Origin: Salinibacterium sp. NK8237
GTDB taxonomy: Bacteria; Actinomycetota; Actinomycetes; Actinomycetales; Microbacteriaceae
Assembly (NCBI RefSeq): GCF_015864955.1
Contig: NZ_JADYWE010000001.1
Location: 1,426,001-1,490,000 of the forward strand
Length of the DNA stretch: 64,000 nucleotides
Direction of reading: 5' to 3'
The notes under the pieces: generated by a model
Database searches by the model: none
The model's input: the letters and a program-made list of their open reading frames with translations, nothing else
What the model was told of the DNA's origin: nothing
Shown: piece by piece, positions 43,735 through 52,559 of the stretch
Layout of the letters: each line of letters opens with the position of its first letter
Numbering within the stretch: position 1 is the first letter of the stretch
Made by a program: the position numbers and the translations under genes

Positions 43735-43764
43735 TTAGTCGACAAGCCCCTAGTCGACGAGGTC
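43735..43764. repeat. Imperfect 15-bp tandem duplication across the cysK stop codon
   Basis: Units TTAGTCGACAAGCCC and CTAGTCGACGAGGTC share TAGTCGAC and repeat the last codons plus stop (minus-strand Val-Asp-stop twice). Confidence 0.55.
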
Positions 43765-44688
43765 TTCGTAGAGAAGGGTCGAGAGGTAACGCTCGCCGAA
43801 GCTCGCGATGATGACGACAATGGTCTTGCCTGCATTCTCAGGGCGCTTGGCCAACTCGATGGCGGCGTATACGGTCGCACCCGAGGAGATGCCTGCGAGG
43901 ATTCCCTCTTCGGCTGCAAGGCGACGAGCCATCGTGACCGACTGGGTGATGTTGACGTCGAGTACCTCGTCGTAGACATCGCGGTCGAGAATTTCGGGCA
44001 CAAAATTGGCGCCGATTCCCTGAATCTTGTGGGGGCCAGGAGCTCCGCCATTGAGGATGGCCGACTCTTCGGGCTCAACCGCAACAACCTTGATCTCGGG
44101 GTTCTGTTCCTTGAGGTAACTACCAGCACCGGTGATGGTTCCGCCGGTTCCGATTCCCGCAACGAAGATGTCGACGGCACCGTCGGTGTCGTTCCAAATC
44201 TCAGGGCCCGTGGTGGCACGGTGAATAGCGGGGTTTGCGGCATTCGCGAACTGCTGAGCGGCGACAGCGCCCTCAGTGTTGGCCACGATCTCAGCGGCCT
44301 TCTCAACGGCGCCACGCATACCTTCGCCGGCGGGAGTCAATACGAGCTCTGCACCGAACGCGCGCAGCAACATGCGGCGCTCCTTGCTCATGCTCTCGGG
44401 CATCGTGAGCACTACGCGGTAACCGCGAGCGGCACCAACCATGGCGAGCGCGATACCGGTGTTGCCACTGGTGCCCTCAACGATGGTCCCGCCAGGCTTC
44501 AACGCGCCAGCTTTCTCGGCCGCATCAATAATTGCGACACCGATACGGTCCTTCACACTGGCCGAAGGGTTCTGGAATTCGAGCTTTGCCAGCACCGTGG
44601 CGCCAGCACCGTCTGTGACGGAGTTGAGCTGAACCAACGGGGTGTTACCGACGAGTTCGGTGATGTTCTTATAGATACGACTAGCCAT
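43750..44688 (-). CDS. cysK: Cysteine synthase A (O-acetylserine sulfhydrylase)
   Basis: PLP enzyme making cysteine from O-acetylserine and sulfide. The 312-residue protein has [13 protein letters not shown] at the N-terminus, the PLP lysine in [11 protein letters not shown], the substrate loop [12 protein letters not shown], the PLP phosphate loop [12 protein letters not shown] and the closing [18 protein letters not shown] precedes the ATG. First gene of the cysK-cysE unit. Confidence 0.96.
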   Translation of the reverse strand: MASRIYKNITELVGNTPLVQLNSVTDGAGATVLAKLEFQNPSASVKDRIGVAIIDAAEKAGALKPGGTIVEGTSGNTGIALAMVGAARGYRVVLTMPESMSKERRMLLRAFGAELVLTPAGEGMRGAVEKAAEIVANTEGAVAAQQFANAANPAIHRATTGPEIWNDTDGAVDIFVAGIGTGGTITGAGSYLKEQNPEIKVVAVEPEESAILNGGAPGPHKIQGIGANFVPEILDRDVYDEVLDVNITQSVTMARRLAAEEGILAGISSGATVYAAIELAKRPENAGKTIVVIIASFGERYLSTLLYEDLVD

Positions 44689-44794
44689 GATTCAGGGGTT
44701 CCTTTGCAGGTTGGAGATCGATGGGAGCTTGCTCACCATAGTTAGTAGCAATCAGCAGGCCAAATTTATTTCATCAATATGGGTAAAAGTAAGA

Positions 44795-44825
44795 AAAGAG
44801 GGCCCCGCGTTGTGCGGGACCCTCT
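44795..44825 (-). terminator. Terminator of the secreted nuclease/nucleotidase gene
   Basis: Hairpin AAGAGGGCCCCGC / GCGGGACCCTCTT with a 5-nt loop lies 32 bp downstream of the stop codon on the minus strand and is followed by T-rich sequence. It also insulates the cysK promoter. Confidence 0.85.
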
Positions 44826-44856
44826 TCGCGTTATGCGGCTAGTTGCCAGCTTTCGC

Positions 44857-47800
44857 CTAGAAGACGAAGACCAGTCGCGGCCAGCTCGTGCTCGACTCCA
44901 CCAGATCATTACCGGAGTACTTGACCGTAATGAAGTGGATGCCGCGGCTCAGCTTCGGCAGCTTCAGCGAAGCCTCGCCGCGCTTGTCGACCGTGCTCGT
45001 GCCGACTGCGGTGCGACCGTCGTAGAAGGTCACCTCGCCAGCTGTCGTGCCGCCCTTGCTAACCGAAACATCAGCATCGACGGTCACAGAGCGGTTGCCC
45101 CAGACGAACGAGGATGAGGTGCTGGCGCTGACTCGCGAAGCGATCTTGTCGACCGTTTCGGCATCCGAGACAGCAACACCGTCGGCGTAGCCATCCTTGC
45201 TTGCGGTGACTTGCACGCTCAGCTCGGTAGCGACATCCGCGGCCGTGACCTTGTAGGTGCGGTCGGTCGCGTTAGCGATCGGCACACCATCGCGCAGCCA
45301 CTGGAAGCTAAGGGTCGTCGAGTTGACGCTCCACTTGCCGCCATTGGCGTTCACTGTCGAACCGACTTTTGCGTTGCCGCGGATGCTCGGAGCCTTCGTG
45401 TTCTCGATGGCCTCCTCCGTGGCTGCCACCTCGATCGGTACCACTACCGCAGTATCCGTTCCCGGAACCGTCACGGTCAGCGCGAGCGTGCCCGAAGGAG
45501 TGCCGGCGGGAACTGTGACGGTCACGCTGGCGCGACCCTGCTCATCCGTGGTGTCGACGATGGTGCGGTCGATCGTTGCCGAACCGAGCACTGTGCCGTC
45601 AACCGAAACCTCGACCGTGGTGGCGTCTGAGCCGCCGCGGCTGAAGGTGAGTGACGACAAGTCAAGGGTTACGTCGTCTCCCGGAGCGAAGCCGCCAGCG
45701 GCGGGCTCCGATACGACAGCACCAATGGCACGCTGTTCGAGCGGCGGGCTAGCGACCGTGTTCTCCTCGAACCACTCGACCATGGACTGCAGGTCGACTC
45801 GTCCGCTATCGGCACGATCGGTTCCTTCGGCGAGAGTCGCGAAGTTATCGCCACCCGCCGCGAGGAAGGAGTTAGCGACCACCGTGTAGCTGGCTGCAAC
45901 ATCCACCGGAACACCGTTGAGGTACATTGCGGTCACTCGCTCGCCCTGGACTGCGGTGGGGTCGTACGAGTACGTGAGCCCCTCCGAAACACCGAGCTTG
46001 AGGAACGGACGTTGCGCACCTTCTGGCTGCCACTGCTCTTCGAGCACCGACTTGATCTGCTCACCCGTCAGCGACATCGTCGTGAGCGTGTTGCCGAAGG
46101 GCTGCACATTAGCAGCCTCGCGGTACGTGACTTCGCCGTCGGCGTCGCCAGCTCCCGATGCTTCGTAGATGAGGTCGGTGCGCAAACCACCAGGGTTCAT
46201 GAACGCGATCTCTGCACCCGAATCGGATGCCGCCCAGAGCTGAACATCAGCAACAAAGTTGCCAATGGTCGACTCTCCACCGCGGTTCTCCGGGAACTCC
46301 GCCGCGTCGGTCGGGGACTGCACCGCACGGAACATGCTCTCGGTGATTTCACCAACCGTGGCGTTGCCGAGTTCGGCAGCAGCCTCCGTTGCTTCGTCAA
46401 CGATGGCCTGCACAGCGGCATCCGGCTCGAAGCCCTCGATCGGCAGCACCTCGGCGCTGAACTCGAGAATCTCCATGGTTGCCGGGTCGACGTTGAGGTC
46501 GAAGTGGCCGTAGTACGAGCCGTACTGCCCAGCAGAGATCACGAGACGCGGGCTGTCCATGCCAGCAACCTCGATCTCGTGGTCGTACGCCAGGTGGGTG
46601 TGGCCCGAGACAATTGCCTGAATCTTCGGGCTCACGTCAGTGACGATCTGGCCGAAGGCCGAGTCATCCATCGAAGCAGCGATATCGGTGGATGCCGCGC
46701 CCTCGTGGATGAGCAGAACGAGAACGTCTGCTTCACCATTGCTGTCGTCACCATCGGTGAGGTAATCCGCAACGCGGTCTACTTCTTCGACAACTCCACG
46801 GATCTCGAGCGAAGCGATGCCAGCGGGGCTGACGAGCTCTTCGAGGTCTTCGGTAATGGCACCGATGAATCCGACAGTTACGCCCTCAAACTCTTGCAGG
46901 AAGTACTCGTCATAGGCCGGCGCATTCGTGTCGCGGTCGTAGATGTTGGCCGCAAGGTAGGGCCAGTCGGCGGCATCCAAGATGCGGTCATCGACATCGG
47001 CACGACCCTGATCGAATTCGTGGTTACCGAAGGAGCTCGTGTCGAGCCCGATTTCGTTCAACACGTCGATCGTGGGCTGGTCGTTCTGGATGAACGACGT
47101 GAACGTCGTTGCACCAACGAAGTCACCCGCACCCACGAAGGTGGTGTTCGGGTTCTGCGACTCCCACGAGCGAACCATGCCCGCGAGCATTGCTGCGCCG
47201 GGGATTCCGCTGCCCGCTTCGATACGACCGTGGAAGTCGTTCGTGGTGAGAATTTCGATCTCAACCGGCGCTGCCTCAGTGCTGAGGCCGATGCTGATCG
47301 GGTCGTGGTCACTCGAACGGAACACGCTGCTCGCATCCGCAGCAGCGTAGGCGTAGCCACGGTCTGACCACTCAGGCGAGTTGATGTTCCAGACGGCGGC
47401 ATCCGTCACGTGGTCGGCAAGCGACGGCGAGACGATGATGTGGTCGAGCGATCCGAGTTCACCATCGAACGTGTAGGTGTACTGCTCGTCGCCTGCGGCG
47501 GCGAGGGTGTCGACGTAGCCAGCCTCGGTGAAGACCTGAATGGGGTCTTCTTCGGAGTAGGCGTTGAAGTCACCGACCAGCACAACCTGGTCGCTCTTGG
47601 CTTCATCAGCCGAGATCGAGTCCACAAGGTCCTTGACGGCATTAGCCTGCTCAACACGCTCGGTGTTGAAGAAGCCCTGGCCATCGGTCGGCTCGGTTCC
47701 CGAACCACCCTTCGACTTGAAGTGGTTGGCAACAACAGTGATGAGCTCACCGTTTGACTCGAAGGTTTGAGCGATCGGCTCACGCGCGATGTCCCAGACC

Positions 47801-49116
47801 GACTCGTCGACCTGCGTGAAGCTGTCGCCAACAGGCGTAGCAGCGGCAGGCTTGAAGATGATCGCGTTCGTGATGAAGTCAGTGATGGCTGCATCGTCGA
47901 GCGCTGCCGGAGTCGGAACGTAGTCCCACGTGCCTGCGCCAGCGGCCGCGTTGAGCGCACCGACGAGATCCATGAGCGCTTCGTCGAGGTCTCCACCCAG
48001 CTTGATGGAGTTTTCGATCTCCATGAGACCAACAACATCCGCATCGAGCGAGTTGATAGCGGCAACGATCTTCGACTGCTGGATTGCGAACTCTTCAGCA
48101 GTGTCTGCGCCACGAGCATCCGAGTCTTCACTCGTGAGCGTCGTGAAGTAGTTGTAGACGTTGAACGCCGATACCTTGAAGTCTCCGCCAACTTCAGGCG
48201 CAGTCTCTTCACGCGGGTTCGTCGACTCGAACGTGGGCAGGTACTCCGCCGGGCTCGCATCGTTGATCGCGATGGTCGGCTGCAAACGCCAGTCGTCAAA
48301 GCCGTAGCTCAGAACGAAAGGGTTCGCGGGGAACTCAACGGTGTCACCGTTGCGCACAACAGTGTCTGCCGAGAAGTAGGGCTGCTCACCGGGGTGAGAG
48401 CTACTCGAAACCTGGATGTTGTAGCCATCATCGAGAAGGATGCGGCTGGCACGGTTGGCGGCGGCGATCGCGTCGGCGTCGGCTCCGGCATCCGTCGTCT
48501 CGGTGCTCTTGACGGCGAGCTCTTCTGGGCTGAGCCAGAGGGTGCCGTAGTTATACAGCTGGTGGCTCGAGCTGACGAGGTAGTCGCCGGTGGGGGCGAC
48601 GAGCATCGACTCGAGGGACTCGCGGTCGGTGCCGACAACGCTCGCATCGAGAGCGGATGCTTCAACCGCATCTTCTGCGGCTAGGTCGGCGGCTGCAGTC
48701 ACGAGCTCGACTGTGGTGCCTGAACCGAGCTGAGTCAGGCCGTAGTACTCGCCAACGGGACCGGTCGCGGTGACCTTGTCTCCGATGGAGACGGCGGGGT
48801 TCGCGCTGCCGAGGTAGACGAAGATTCCGTCAGAGGCACCGGGCGTTGCATCGGTCGCGCCGCCGGACCCAGGAGTCTGGATGACGATGCCGCTGTAGCC
48901 GGAAGCCCCCCGGTAGTCAGCAGTGACAACACCCTCTACGGTGACGGTGGTGCCGACAATAGTGCTGGAGGCTGAAGTGCCTTGCACCTGGGCAATCGTG
49001 TATGTGGCTTCGGCGGCTAGGGCAGCCGGAGCGGTGATCGTAGCCAACGCAATGGCGCACGACGTGGCAAGAGCCCCGATCGTGAGCCGCGTTGGCCTGC
49101 TGCTTCGTGGATACAT
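44857..49116 (-). CDS. Secreted ExeM/NucH-type nuclease fused to UshA-type 5'-nucleotidase with Ig-like repeats
   Basis: A 1419-residue secreted multidomain enzyme likely to scavenge phosphate and nucleosides from extracellular DNA. Domains in order: Sec signal (about 1-35, ending ALAAEA); an OB-like lead (40-200); an endonuclease/exonuclease/phosphatase domain (about 315-605: FNVYNYF, LMEIENS, GDFNAYSEEDP, SSDHDP); a calcineurin-like metallophosphatase (about 620-850: TTNDFHGR, GNHEFDQG, SGHTHL); a 5'-nucleotidase C-terminal domain (about 900-1095); then two or three Ig-like domains. There is no LPXTG motif, so it is released or loosely held. The leader contains a TACCCC/GGGGTA inverted repeat. 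Confidence 0.92.
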   Translation of the reverse strand: MYPRSSRPTRLTIGALATSCAIALATITAPAALAAEATYTIAQVQGTSASSTIVGTTVTVEGVVTADYRGASGYSGIVIQTPGSGGATDATPGASDGIFVYLGSANPAVSIGDKVTATGPVGEYYGLTQLGSGTTVELVTAAADLAAEDAVEASALDASVVGTDRESLESMLVAPTGDYLVSSSHQLYNYGTLWLSPEELAVKSTETTDAGADADAIAAANRASRILLDDGYNIQVSSSSHPGEQPYFSADTVVRNGDTVEFPANPFVLSYGFDDWRLQPTIAINDASPAEYLPTFESTNPREETAPEVGGDFKVSAFNVYNYFTTLTSEDSDARGADTAEEFAIQQSKIVAAINSLDADVVGLMEIENSIKLGGDLDEALMDLVGALNAAAGAGTWDYVPTPAALDDAAITDFITNAIIFKPAAATPVGDSFTQVDESVWDIAREPIAQTFESNGELITVVANHFKSKGGSGTEPTDGQGFFNTERVEQANAVKDLVDSISADEAKSDQVVLVGDFNAYSEEDPIQVFTEAGYVDTLAAAGDEQYTYTFDGELGSLDHIIVSPSLADHVTDAAVWNINSPEWSDRGYAYAAADASSVFRSSDHDPISIGLSTEAAPVEIEILTTNDFHGRIEAGSGIPGAAMLAGMVRSWESQNPNTTFVGAGDFVGATTFTSFIQNDQPTIDVLNEIGLDTSSFGNHEFDQGRADVDDRILDAADWPYLAANIYDRDTNAPAYDEYFLQEFEGVTVGFIGAITEDLEELVSPAGIASLEIRGVVEEVDRVADYLTDGDDSNGEADVLVLLIHEGAASTDIAASMDDSAFGQIVTDVSPKIQAIVSGHTHLAYDHEIEVAGMDSPRLVISAGQYGSYYGHFDLNVDPATMEILEFSAEVLPIEGFEPDAAVQAIVDEATEAAAELGNATVGEITESMFRAVQSPTDAAEFPENRGGESTIGNFVADVQLWAASDSGAEIAFMNPGGLRTDLIYEASGAGDADGEVTYREAANVQPFGNTLTTMSLTGEQIKSVLEEQWQPEGAQRPFLKLGVSEGLTYSYDPTAVQGERVTAMYLNGVPVDVAASYTVVANSFLAAGGDNFATLAEGTDRADSGRVDLQSMVEWFEENTVASPPLEQRAIGAVVSEPAAGGFAPGDDVTLDLSSLTFSRGGSDATTVEVSVDGTVLGSATIDRTIVDTTDEQGRASVTVTVPAGTPSGTLALTVTVPGTDTAVVVPIEVAATEEAIENTKAPSIRGNAKVGSTVNANGGKWSVNSTTLSFQWLRDGVPIANATDRTYKVTAADVATELSVQVTASKDGYADGVAVSDAETVDKIASRVSASTSSSFVWGNRSVTVDADVSVSKGGTTAGEVTFYDGRTAVGTSTVDKRGEASLKLPKLSRGIHFITVKYSGNDLVESSTSWPRLVFVF

Positions 49117-49154
49117 AGCGGGCAGTCCCCTTAGGAATTGTGAAATCGACGGTC

Positions 49155-49172
49155 TACCCCATAACAGGGGTA
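49155..49172. promoter_or_regulatory. Inverted repeat in the leader of the nuclease/nucleotidase gene
   Basis: TACCCC-ATAACA-GGGGTA is a perfect 6-bp inverted repeat 39 bp before the start codon. It could be an operator, but no regulator family is assigned. Confidence 0.4.
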
Positions 49173-49314
49173 CCTGAGACGATAGCCCCGCCCACAGCCC
49201 ATTCCAAGGTTTTAAACGAAATGCTCATGTGCGCGTAACCCGTTGTTCTTATGCGAAATGCGCGCACCAATACTTCGGGGGTTTGTTCGCACGGAGCGCC
49301 CGCCGACGCCACCG

Positions 49315-50133
49315 TCAGTGAGCGCTATTGCGCGCAAAAGCGTGCGCCCGCGCCGCCAAGGTGCGCGAAAGGCGACCGAAAAGATCGATGCTTGCTCGCC
49401 CCGGCCAATCCTCCGGCAACGCCGAATCCGGCAACCCCGGATCGACATACGGGATCACACGCCACTGATCGAGAGCATGGATGTAGCACGCAAACGCCTC
49501 GGCATCGGTCGACCCCGGACCCACCAGAGCGGAGTGCTGCGCGAGAAAACTGTCGTGCAATTCACGCAACCGATCGAGGTCCCACCACTGGGCTACGGCA
49601 TCCGCAAACGACTGAGTCGTCTCGGGCCGGCCCGCAATAAACAGCGTCGCGCACTCGCTCAGTTCGAGGCTTTCCAGAATGCGCAACACTTCTGGCTTGA
49701 GGTGGGCGGGGCAAATCCAGAGCCCGGTGGCCACGGTGCCGCACCCGATCCAACCGAGTCTGCGACGAAGCTGGTGGCGTTCGTCGCGGCGTGATTCCGG
49801 GATCGAAAACGAAATCAGACACCACGGGTCATCTTCGCGCTGCTGGCGAAAACTAAAGACGCGGCGATCGCCGCTCTCGAGCATCGGCACGGCATCCTCG
49901 TTCACGCGGTAGCCCTGCTGGCCGTCGACCATTTCAGGCACAAGAAGGCCCTTCGATTTCACTCGAGCGATGGCACTGCGAGCACCATTGGCCGAGACTC
50001 CCAGCGCCTCCATGATGCGCACGAGATGCGCCGACGAGATCCAGCCACCAAGCTGACGCAGCTGCGAGCCCACAAAGGTGCGGAGCAGGGCTGTTGCACT
50101 CCCGGGGCGGGAGTCGAAGTCATCCAGAATCAT
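49315..50133 (-). CDS. PaaX family transcriptional regulator
   Basis: A 272-residue PaaX-like repressor. The N-terminal winged helix (SATALLRTFVGSQLRQLGGWISSAHLVRIMEALGVSANGARSAIARVKSKGLL, residues 12-65) is followed by the PaaX central domain (WCLISFSIPESRRDERHQLRRRLGWIGCG) and the C-terminal helical domain. PaaX proteins sense aryl-CoA or related ligands. Here it is the last gene of the tryptophan-kynurenine operon, starting 6 bp after kynU, so it probably regulates that operon. Confidence 0.88.
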   Translation of the reverse strand: MILDDFDSRPGSATALLRTFVGSQLRQLGGWISSAHLVRIMEALGVSANGARSAIARVKSKGLLVPEMVDGQQGYRVNEDAVPMLESGDRRVFSFRQQREDDPWCLISFSIPESRRDERHQLRRRLGWIGCGTVATGLWICPAHLKPEVLRILESLELSECATLFIAGRPETTQSFADAVAQWWDLDRLRELHDSFLAQHSALVGPGSTDAEAFACYIHALDQWRVIPYVDPGLPDSALPEDWPGRASIDLFGRLSRTLAARAHAFARNSAH

Positions 50134-50139
50134 GCGCGG

Positions 50140-51405
50140 CTACTTGGTGAGCTGCGCGTGAATCGCGTCGATGCCGAGCTGCACTTCGGCGAAGGTCGTG
50201 CTGAGTGGCGACAGCCCGAGCCGGATGCCGTGAGGCCGACGGAAGTCGGGAATGATCCCCTGTTTCCAGAGTTCGGCATTCACGGCGGCGAAGCTTTCGT
50301 GGTCGATCGTGACGTGGCTGCCGCGTTCGTCGGCATCTCGCGGCGAGCTGACGGTGACGCCGAGCGGCGCGAGTAATTCGTCAACGAGCGCGAGGGCGTA
50401 CTCGGTGAGCGCGATCGACTTGGCGCGGATCGCGGGGATGCCCACTTCTTCGATGAGCCCGAGCATGTCTTGCATCGCGAGCGACCCGACGATCGAGGGC
50501 GTGCCACTGATGAAGCGCCGGATGCCCTCGTGCGGTGCATAACCTGGACCCATTTCGAAGGGGTTGTTGCTGCCCATCCAGCCTTGGATCGGTTGCGTCA
50601 TGGCCTCGATGTGCTCGGCGCGCACGTAGCCGAAGGCGGGGGAACCCGGGCCTCCGTTGAGATATTTATACGTGCATCCGGCGGCAAGGTCGACGCCCCA
50701 CGTGTCGAGTTCGGTTTCGACGACACCGGCGGAGTGACAGAGATCCCACAGCACGAGCGCACCTGCGTCGTGCGCGAGGGCGGTGATGCCGGGCATATCG
50801 GCGAGGTGACCGGAGCGGTAGGCGACGTGGCTGATAACGACAAGCGCCGTGTTCTCGTTGAGCGCGTCCTCTACTTCGGCGGCGGTGACTCCCCCATCGC
50901 TCGCGGGATCGATCCAGCGCAGGGTCTTGCCCAGCTCAGCCGCGATCCCCTCGACCAGATAGCGATCGGTCGGAAAGTTGCCGGTGTCGATCACGATCTC
51001 GCTGCGCTCCGGGCGGGCGCTCAGACCCGCGCGAATCAGCTTATAGAGCACGACGGTGGTCGAGTCACCGATGAAGGTTTGGCCGGGTGCAGCACCGAGG
51101 GTGGCAGCGCCGAGGCGATCGCCGAGGGTGAGAGGCAATTCGTACCACGCTTCATCCCAGCCACGAATAAGACGGCCGCCCCAGTGCTCGTCAACGAACT
51201 CGGCGAGGCGGGCCGCACTCGCGATGGTGGGCCGCCCGAGCGAGTTGCCGTCGAGGTAGGCACGCACTTCGGCTGATCGCACGAACTTGGCTGGGTACTG
51301 CTTCAGCGGGTCAGCGGCATCGAGCGCTGCTGCGGCCTCGGCACTCGTGTCGATGGGAGCGCTGGCTTCGGGGTGTGCCGCGGTTGGCACGCTGATCTCG
51401 GTCAT
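50140..51405 (-). CDS. kynU: Kynureninase
   Basis: PLP enzyme cleaving L-kynurenine to anthranilate and alanine. 421 residues from ATG 51405, which follows GGAGG and overlaps the upstream stop by 4 bp. The longer ATG at 51420 is less likely. Landmarks are AYLDGNSLGRPT near the N-terminus, GDSTTVVLYKL, the PLP Asp region LVLWDLCHSAGVVE and the Schiff-base lysine in AAGCTYKYLNGGPGSPAF, with IQGWMGSNNPFEMG typical of kynureninases. Confidence 0.95.
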   Translation of the reverse strand: MTEISVPTAAHPEASAPIDTSAEAAAALDAADPLKQYPAKFVRSAEVRAYLDGNSLGRPTIASAARLAEFVDEHWGGRLIRGWDEAWYELPLTLGDRLGAATLGAAPGQTFIGDSTTVVLYKLIRAGLSARPERSEIVIDTGNFPTDRYLVEGIAAELGKTLRWIDPASDGGVTAAEVEDALNENTALVVISHVAYRSGHLADMPGITALAHDAGALVLWDLCHSAGVVETELDTWGVDLAAGCTYKYLNGGPGSPAFGYVRAEHIEAMTQPIQGWMGSNNPFEMGPGYAPHEGIRRFISGTPSIVGSLAMQDMLGLIEEVGIPAIRAKSIALTEYALALVDELLAPLGVTVSSPRDADERGSHVTIDHESFAAVNAELWKQGIIPDFRRPHGIRLGLSPLSTTFAEVQLGIDAIHAQLTK

Positions 51406-52559
51406 AGGTTGAGCCTCCATGTGGTTGGGATGGGGGTTGTTGCGGCGGGAACGACATCGTCGCCCTCGCGAACGGAGTGCGCGAGGGTCGCGGCCTCCGC
51501 AAAATCAGGGTGAAGCAGCTCGCGGGCAGTCACCACGGTGGCGGTCATCAGCCACGACGCGAGGTCGGCATCCGCGCGCGGCACGGTGGGGAGGTAGCTC
51601 ACGGTGCTGCCGAAACCGGGCAAGCACAGCGCCCGCAGCAGGGCGTCGTAACGCACGCCGGCATCCTGCAGTGCGGTCAGCTCGCGGTGGTTGAGGCCGG
51701 GTGGCAGGTCGCCGTTGCCCAGATCGGTGCCGTAGCGGATGATGCCGCCGGCGGCATGAAAGCGCTGCAGGTTGTCGCTGGCGGTGGCGAAGTCGCGGCC
51801 GCGCTGACCATAACCGTGGATGTCGAGGGTGCTGATCCACGAATGACGTCCAGCAAGAAAGCGGGAGTTCGGCTGCGCCATCTCCTCGATCAGGGAATCG
51901 CTGAGCTTCTCGGTCCAGGGCGTATGCGCCAGGCGGTCGGCCCCGGCAGCGAATGCTCGCTGGGCTTGGCCAGTGCCCTGCACGTGCACGACGACTTCGG
52001 CTCCGCGGCTGTGGGCGTACTCGACAAGGGCGCTCAAGGTGTCATCGTCGATCACGGGCCCCTCTTCAGCATTGAGCGCGACTTTCACGAAGGTGGCCCC
52101 TGCGGCCAGTTGTTGCGCGACGGCCGCCATCGCCTCCTCACCGGTCTGCACTTCAGTGACAGCGAGGGTCGCCGCCCAGGCCCGGTTCGCCGGGTACGTG
52201 TGAGGCGCGGTGATAAAAGCTCCCGCATGGTGCAGCTCCGGAACCGTATCGTCGGTAGCCCACTCCTGAAGACGCTCAGGGTGCCCGCCCAAGTCGTCGA
52301 CGGCGGCGAGACCGCCGGCGATGAGAGCGCGCGGCTCGATCAATCCGAGGTGAACGTGCGCGTCGCGAAAGCCGGGAAGCAGCACTCCCGGAAGACGCAC
52401 GGCGGTGGATGTTGGGGCATCCGCTATCGCTCGGATGCCGTGGGGGCTGACGCGAACGGTGGCGGGACCGTGCCATTCACGCAGCCAGAAGCCGTCAACG
52501 GCGTAATCGACGGCGAGCGCCGACTCCGGAGTCTCGTGCGGGTTTGGTGGTTCGGTCAC
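51402..52559 (-). CDS. Amidohydrolase superfamily protein in the kynurenine operon
   Basis: A 385-residue metal-dependent hydrolase. The full set of binuclear subtype ligands can be read: HxH in FRDAHVHLG (His68, His70), Lys in TFVKVALNAEEG, His in VVVHVQGTG, His in RLAHTPW and Asp in RYGTDLGNG, resembling prolidase- or imidazolonepropionase-like amidohydrolases. Its gene overlaps kynA and kynU by 4 bp on each side, exactly where a kynurenine formamidase is needed (N-formylkynurenine to kynurenine). That function is inference: known bacterial formamidases (KynB, alpha/beta-hydrolase types) are unrelated to this fold. Confidence 0.8.
   Translation of the reverse strand: MTEPPNPHETPESALAVDYAVDGFWLREWHGPATVRVSPHGIRAIADAPTSTAVRLPGVLLPGFRDAHVHLGLIEPRALIAGGLAAVDDLGGHPERLQEWATDDTVPELHHAGAFITAPHTYPANRAWAATLAVTEVQTGEEAMAAVAQQLAAGATFVKVALNAEEGPVIDDDTLSALVEYAHSRGAEVVVHVQGTGQAQRAFAAGADRLAHTPWTEKLSDSLIEEMAQPNSRFLAGRHSWISTLDIHGYGQRGRDFATASDNLQRFHAAGGIIRYGTDLGNGDLPPGLNHRELTALQDAGVRYDALLRALCLPGFGSTVSYLPTVPRADADLASWLMTATVVTARELLHPDFAEAATLAHSVREGDDVVPAATTPIPTTWRLNL

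Noticed and set aside
46012..47367. A 451-codon open frame on the plus strand opposite the nuclease/nucleotidase gene
   Set aside because: The minus-strand protein has uninterrupted catalytic motifs; the plus-strand product is Arg/Val/Glu-rich with no recognisable domain.
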